Below, piece after piece: positions 58,201 to 64,000 of a DNA stretch of 64,000 nucleotides (position 1 is the stretch's first letter; every line of letters begins with the position of its first letter). Source of the stretch: Pachyseris speciosa (Eukaryota > Cnidaria > Anthozoa > Scleractinia > Pachyseridae); assembly GCA_016490735.1 (NCBI GenBank), contig JAEMWC010002019.1:1-64000 (forward strand). The letters run 5' to 3'. The notes under the pieces are model-generated. The model was not told the DNA's origin. It worked only from the letters and a program-made list of their open reading frames with translations, and searched no databases. Made by a program: the position numbers and the translations under genes.

Positions 58201-59012
58201 AAAAGAACTAATGCCAAAAACGCATTTGAAAAAGACTTTTTCAAGCTGATGAATAACAGTGTATTTGGAAAAACGATGGAAAACCTCAGAAAGCGAGTAG
58301 ACGTCAGATTAGTCACCGATGAAAAGAAACTATTAAAAATGGCTGCTAAACCGACATATGTTAGCAGTAAAATATTCAATGAAAATCTAGTAGCTGTGCA
58401 TAAGATTAAAGAAACACTTACCCTTAACAGGCCGGCATATGTGGGGATGTGTATTCTAGACCTTAGCAAGACATTGATGTATGAATTCCACTACAACTAC
58501 ATCAAAAACAAGTACGGAAACAAGGCGAAGCTGCTCTTCACAGACACAGACAGTTTGACCTATGAAAACGAAACCGAAGACGTCTATAGAAATTTCTGGA
58601 ACGATAAAGATAAATTCGATAACAGCGACTACCCTGAAAGCTCACCGTATTTTGATAAGTCAAATAAAAAAGTAATTGGTAAATTCAAAGATGAAGCCGC
58701 AGGAGTTCCCGTTTGTGAATTCATCGGTCTACGATCAAAAATGTATAGCTACATGAAAGACAACCAAACAGGAGGAAAGACTGCTAAAGGGATCAAAAAG
58801 AACGTCATTAAAAAGAACATACAACATGAAAACTATAAAGAGACACTCTTCAATAACAACAGATACACCATAAAATGAAAACAATAAGAAGTCAAAATCA
58901 TCAATTAGGAAGTTATGAAATCAAAAAAGTATCACTCAGCTGTTTCGATGATAAGCGGTATATTCATGATAATGGTGTGACAAGCTACGCATACGGACAT
59001 TATAAAATCTAA
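55255..59012 (+). pseudogene. POLB: Protein-primed DNA polymerase B, copy B (multiple breaks)
   Basis: Shares the TGA (55,864-55,866) and TAA (58,042-58,044) with copy A. Private breaks are a 5-nt insertion in the proline-rich region near 55,515, one extra A near 55,699, and one base fewer near 58,857 that truncates the C terminus at 58,878. The last codons (to 59,012) are otherwise better kept than in copy A. All polymerase and exonuclease motifs between are as in copy A, including Asn in Exo II (57,004-57,006). Confidence 0.96.
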
Positions 59013-62000
59013 AAAGTTCAGTTAGCTGTTGACGTCACACCATAGCTGTGGTGTTTTTATCGCCTCAAACCCACTGATTTGCCTAGTTCAGGATAGTATT
59101 GTGAGTTTTGTTGTATATTTAATTTAAAATACTGCCCTCTTTCTGACCCTTTACCCGAAGAATTAGCATATGAGACAGGAACATTTGTTGGGGGGTTTCC
59201 CTTTCGAATGAGTCATCAAACTACGTCACTATGTTTTGGGGATTCTAGATTTTTCGCTTTTTACACATGCGTATTAATTTTTATCTTTGAAAATTTCATT
59301 TATGTACCACAAGCGTAAAAATGAAAATACAAACGCATATAAAAGGGTTTTTTACACAGATAAATTGTGGCTTGTATACAAAGTATCTAACGATTGCAAA
59401 AAGCGGAGGCCTTTCGTTAGCGAAATGTATACAAGCCACCCCATGGAATAACGAAAACCCCCGCCGTTATTCCATGGGTTAAAAACACACAAAAAATCAC
59501 CCTGAGTGGTGTCGGGTTGTTGGGTAGAGCTATAGTTGAGCTTAGGCTTGTCAGAAGTACCGGTTCAACCTCAAGCCGGAGGGTGAAAAAAAAATTAAAC
59601 AAATACTTGGCCCTAAGAGGGTCTGATAGTGCCCGAGTGGAGTGGAGGTGGGAAAAACATAAATGATAGTGCTCGGGCGGTGTGGAGGTGGGAATTCAAA
59701 AAACAAAAAAAAACCTCTCATGAGGGACGGGTGGTAATTCAAATTCCAAATTAAGTCCCTCATGAGAGGTTCTGGTGGCCAGCAGTTTTGCTATTTTTTT
59801 CTGCATCACCTCTCTTTGCCAAACAGGCGTTGAAAGCTCTATGAAACAAAAGCATTTATTTGATAAAAATATATAGATTTTCATAAAATGGTTAACTATA
59901 GAATGAGTATGATTTTATGGTGTTATAGGGTTAATTCCATCGAATGGTGAATAGTATAGTACTTGGGGTTCCCTGTTTTTCCGAGAATGTCACGCTTGGT
60001 GATTTTTCCGAGAAAGTCACGCATTTTAAAAATACGAGATCATTTATGATACCATCGAATTGTATCATCGGATGGAGATTAAAAAATATAGATTGCCAAA
60101 AATACGAGATCATTTATGATATCATCGGATTGTATCATCGGATGGAGATTAAAAATATATACATTGCCAAAAATACGAGGTCAAAATACGAGATCAAAAT
60201 ACGAGATCAAAAGTTGGAAGCCATTATATGGAAAGTAGTGTAGTAGTTGGGTTTGGTTACAGATCATTAAAAATGATCTGGAACCCCAACTACTATACTA
60301 CTTCTTCTAGCTCTTTTCTTTGGTAATCCGTCCATCTACTCCCATGTTTTTTCTTCATTTTCACTCAAAGGAGATGGAGGCTAACTTGATAACCTCGCGG
60401 TTCTATCAGCCTCCATGGACAAACTATACACCACTGTATACCTGCATTTTTTTTTCTTCTTTTATGCTAATACTGTAGTCAGTTCATATAGGTAAGTGCA
60501 ACCTAAAGTGAAGTTTGAAGTTTAATGCCTCTTCCTTTATTATGGCCAACAATATTACGGCAAACTGTACCAATTTGTTTCTTAATGTTTTTTTTTTCCT
60601 CTTTTTGGCGCGGTATTCGGATACCACTGAAGCTGTCTTTCCTTTATTTTCGGCTTTTGATGGAATAACTCGGAAATTTGAATACCAGGTGTTTACTGCA
60701 TCACTAAACTTTTCGAACGTATTATAAAGCAACCTCTTTCCCAGGGCTTTTCTCCGCCGATGAAGCTGTATTTTCTTTATTAGTCGGCTTTGGATGAAAT
60801 ACCACAACAATTTGAATATCAGGTGTTTTCTGCATCAGTAAGAACTACCTTGAACTTTTCGAACATATTATAATAAAGTAATCTTTAGGCGGAGAAAAGC
60901 CCCGGAACGAGGTTGATAATAAAGTTAGCGATTTTTATCGACTCATTTTATACATCATTGATTGCACGAGGCGCGCATTCTTAACCATGTCTTCGAAGGT
61001 GAAAGAAAGTTAAGAAAGGATACAAGAGAGAAGTCAAAAGTCAGTTTAGCGCGATGTGAGCTTGTTTAGTACAGTCTGTAAATGCAAAACTGGCCCTTTA
61101 TGGACAATTTTCAAACGCGCCTGGACTGGAAAAACTTGAACGCTTAGAACGCTTTCCCCACCCACCCACATTCTATAAAAAAGTGTTAAAAAAAAAAGAG
61201 AACAAAATAAGATTTACTAAAGCAGTAAAGGGATTTCTTAAACATTGACAGATTGAATTTAAGAGAATCTAATGGAGGCTGTTTAAGTCAGCGATAGTTC
61301 TTAGAGAGTATGACTACATAAAAACTTCCTTATCAGCGTATTTAATTGAATCATACAGCCAGCTCTCGCTTCCATTTATTAATATTTATTTGATCTTAAC
61401 TGCCGGATGCCACACCCATACAATTCGCTCAACATAAAAATTCTGATTCAGTCAGCCTTCATTGTTTTGGTCTGAACTAGCAGGTGGCACGCCTCATAAA
61501 TTTAGTATAAAATAGAAAAACTAATCATGCAAACAGCTCTCGCTTATAATCATTCTTGCCAGAACTGCCAGGTGGCTCTTAAAAAATAAAAATACTAACC
61601 ACCTAACCAGCTATCGTGAAAACGTTATTTTCGTCCAAACTGGTGGGTGGCAAACCTCGGACAGTTCATTGTAACCTGAAAATATTAACCGGGTAGCCAT
61701 TTTGGTCGATCCTTGTATCATGTGCGGGATCAGCACCTTTTGTCGGGCTATAGCTATAATTCCCGATCTCGTTTTCGTTTGCGTCTTTTCTTTTTTTTTG
61801 ACTCGTTTCAGTGTCATATTGACAGAACAGACCTTCACCGCTTCATACCTTTGCTTGTAACTTGGCCAGGTGAAGCGTTTATTTTGATCATATTTTATGT
61901 TAATATTCGGTGTTTATGGCACTTTTCAAAAATATGAGATGATTCCAGTTTAAGGGGATTACTAGTTTTGATTCTGGTTTTATATCAGTTTGCGAATAGG

Positions 62001-62386
62001 TCTTAACATTGGCAGCAGATTATAAAGCCTCAGCTGAAGAAATCTAGTACCCAAATTTGGAATGCTGGAAGTTAATTCTAGTAAACTGAAGGGAGCACAT
62101 GTACTTTAAACTTTATGGTCCCCTCATGTGATCTTGTCACATTTTGTCAATTGCCTGTACCTACATGTAAATGGATCAAACGCGACTTCCACGCCTTTAT
62201 AATCGATGACATTTAAATGCTTCGTTTAATTGGTCAGTTTCAAAAGATTGACAAGAAGAACCCATTCCTGAGATGTACATTTTAGCTGCAAGTTTACTCA
62301 AGACCTCGCCTTAGCGTTCTACACCAGCTATCTGTTCAGACAAGCCGATTTACAACTCCCCAAAAGTTCTTTGAAAATCTTTCCAA
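59013..62386. other. Repeat-rich right flank, copy B
   Basis: Counterpart of 16,359-19,740: hairpin after PolB, the inverted repeats near 59,380-59,480 and 59,715-59,775, the MITE-like element at 59,953-60,299 and the 140-bp tandem pair at 60,630-60,900. A short segment near 60,437 is replaced or deleted relative to copy A. Confidence 0.6.
59953..60299. mobile_element. MITE-like element with ~20-bp terminal inverted repeats, copy B
   Basis: Ends at 59,953-59,972 and 60,280-60,299, matching copy A. One extra internal AATACGAGATCAA word compared with copy A shows ongoing slippage in the internal repeats. Confidence 0.5.
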
Positions 62387-62432
62387 ATGAAGTTTCTGTT
62401 CGTTCCCACCCTGCTTCTTTGCATCTCCGTCG
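62387..62432 (+). CDS. Ly6/uPAR (LU-domain) protein, exon 1, signal peptide, copy B
   Basis: Identical to 19,741-19,786, with the donor GTAAGT from 62,433. Its domain exon would lie beyond the right edge of the window. Confidence 0.75.
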
Positions 62433-63008
62433 GTAAGTTGTCCTTAGCAGGGACATTGTAGAAATTTCAACGCAATTTGCAGGTTGATTTAATGAGGTAT
62501 CGAGCGACTGAAGCGATTAAGTACCTGAGCTGGTTGATTTTTACAAATGATATTTCCTCAAACAGGGAAATCTGACCCTCAGAGACTTAATAGGGCAAGT
62601 TTTTATCTATATAAACTTTGCATTTTCCCGTCATCTCGCGGCATTATATGGCAATGGTGAGCGCTTGGGGTTATTATGTCCGCAAAGAAAGGGTGGGGCG
62701 CGACTGTTCGACCAGGCCTTCAGGCGACGAAAATATGTCTTTATTACCCTTCTTTACCTGATTGATGCTACCAAAAATTGACTTAAGTGTCGAGTTAAAT
62801 CGAAGCTTTATCAGTGTGGAGAAATTTAGGCGTTTAGAAAGGAAATCTTTTCGTACTTGATGTGTGTGGCAGGCGCCATGCGCTATGAACATAAAGCGCG
62901 CTCAGATTACCTAAACGTTAATTTAGTTTCTTCTTGTCTAGTCATATGGTAATGTGAACGTTTACGCTACTTAAGCAGCAGTAAAAAAAAAAGCCTAAGC
63001 AGAATTCA

Positions 63009-63080
63009 GGCTTATACGGGATTCGAACCCACAACCTCCGCGATACCGATGCAGCGCTCTACCGACTATGCTAACAAGCC
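63009..63080 (-). repeat. tRNA-Thr(GGT)-like SINE head, unit 1, copy B
   Basis: 72 nt identical to the head at 20,370-20,441, with A and B boxes. Confidence 0.72.
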
Positions 63081-63737
63081 ATCTGGGTGCTTGTCGTTTT
63101 GTTGGTTCGTATATACCGTGAGTGGTGAATATATGAGAATAAATATACGGAAATCATATATTTGAACTGGGGATTAATGATTACATAAGTGACCGGTCAT
63201 AGCAGTTATGAACACTACTTAAGCAACAGTGAAAATAAAGCCTGAAAAAAAATTCAGGCTTGTACGGGATTCGAACCACGACGCTGCGATGAGCTACAAG
63301 CCATCTGGGAGCTTGTCATTTTGTTGGTTCGTAATATACCCGTGCGTGGTGAGTATATGAGAGTGAATATATCAAATCATATATTTGAGCTGCGGATTAA
63401 TGATTACATATGTGACTGATCATCACAGTTTTAAGCACTAGTGAAAGTAAAGCCTTTAAAAAATTCAGGCTCCACGATAACAAGCCATCTGGAAGTTTGT
63501 CATTTTGTTGGTTCGGAAGGTACTCGTGAGTGGTAAATGCATGAGAATGAATATATGAAAATCATATATTTAAAATGCGGATTAATGATTACATCTGTGA
63601 CTGATCATCGGAGTTATGAACACTACTTAACCAGCAGTACCTAAACGTTAATTTAGTTTCTTCTTGTCTAGTCATGGTAATGTGAACGTTTACGCTACTT
63701 AAGCAGCAGTGAAAAAAAAAAGCCTAAGCAGAATTCA

Positions 63738-63808
63738 GGCTTATACGGGATTCGAACCCACAACCTCCGCGATACCGATGCAGCACTCTACCATTAAGCT
63801 AACAAGCC
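63738..63808 (-). repeat. tRNA-like SINE head, unit 4, copy B
   Basis: Counterpart of 21,102-21,173 with one base deleted in the A-box region. Confidence 0.68.
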
Positions 63809-64000
63809 AACTGGGAAATTGTCATTTTGTTGGTTCGTAATATACCGTGAGGTGAATATATGAGAATGAATATATTAAAATCATATATTTAAAATGCGGA
63901 TTAATGATTACATATGTGACTGATCATAGCAGTTAAATACACTACTTAAGCAGCAGTGAAAATAAAGCATGAAAAAAAAGTTATTGCTCCGCGATACCGG

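Larger units (their letters stand above)
47209..59012 (+). mobile_element. Degenerate Polinton/Maverick element, copy B
   Basis: Same gene order, edges and shared lesions as the element at 4,593-16,358. It retains several frames that copy A has lost and has private frameshifts in PolB. Because lesions, flanks and edges are shared, it arose by duplication (or is the other haplotype) and not by a second insertion. Confidence 0.95.
42586..64000. repeat. Copy B of the >21-kb direct duplication
   Basis: Near-identical to 1-21,368. The left junction lies inside a 106-bp satellite array (41,490-42,830), so the exact crossover or joining point cannot be placed. Copy B keeps some reading frames that copy A has lost: the first Polinton gene, the join between the virion protein and the protease, and the integrase C-terminal half. 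It has private breaks of its own in the polymerase N terminus and C terminus. Confidence 0.97.
62910..64000 (-). repeat. Tandem array of tRNA-derived SINE-like units, copy B
   Basis: Same array as 20,269-21,368, cut by the window end. tRNA-like heads with B boxes lie at 63,009-63,080, 63,257-63,302 (truncated) and 63,738-63,808. Confidence 0.8.

Noticed and set aside
1..64000. CRISPR arrays, prokaryotic operons, rRNA genes
   Set aside because: None seen: repeats are satellite or SINE-like, host exons have spliceosomal signals, and no rRNA-like sequence was recognised.

Overview
The window is eukaryotic, AT-rich and mostly non-genic, and looks like the genome of a cnidarian, probably a stony coral. 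This host inference rests on three things: a tRNA-derived, roughly 230-bp tandem SINE-like repeat, a ~106-bp satellite, and a Polinton/Maverick of the kind I associate with cnidarians. None of this could be checked by search.

Layout. Bases 1-21,368 reappear in the same orientation, almost unchanged, at 42,586-64,000 (offset about 42.6 kb). I call these copy A and copy B. Either this is a very young tandem duplication or the assembly has placed two haplotypes end to end. Each copy holds, left to right: about 4.5 kb of non-coding flank; a decayed Polinton of about 11.8 kb (A 4,593-16,358; B 47,209-59,012); about 3.3 kb of repeat-rich flank; exon 1 of a Ly6/uPAR-domain gene; and an array of tRNA-like repeats. 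Between the copies, the part seen once holds a 4.9-kb tandem duplication (21,748-31,564) carrying two identical copies of the Ly6 domain exon. It then holds about 11 kb of repeats: a 106-bp satellite in both orientations, a large imperfect inverted repeat with a nested fold-back element, a hammerhead-ribozyme (retrozyme-like) insertion, and a TTAA-flanked MITE.

Polinton. All genes lie on the plus strand except an HNH endonuclease. The order is: coiled-coil protein of unknown role; minor capsid (penton) protein; small basic protein with an AT-hook-like motif; major capsid protein; small virion-type protein running in frame into an adenain-like cysteine protease; zinc-ribbon protein followed by a parvovirus-type phospholipase A2 domain; integrase with C-terminal chromodomain; HNH/NUMOD homing-type endonuclease (minus strand); and protein-primed DNA polymerase B with a proline-rich N terminus. 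In a live element these would provide replication (PolB), insertion (integrase), capsid building (both capsid proteins and the protease) and membrane escape (PLA2). No packaging ATPase and no terminal inverted repeats are visible, and the left edge is a (GAT)n microsatellite. Most genes are broken by stops or frameshifts shared by both copies, with further breaks private to one copy. Only the major capsid frame is fully intact.

Host gene. Exon 1 (19,741-19,786) encodes a signal peptide and ends at a consensus splice donor in phase 1. It fits a domain exon at 23,544-23,881 or its duplicate at 28,452-28,789. The product would be a small, secreted, probably GPI-anchored three-finger (LU-domain) protein.
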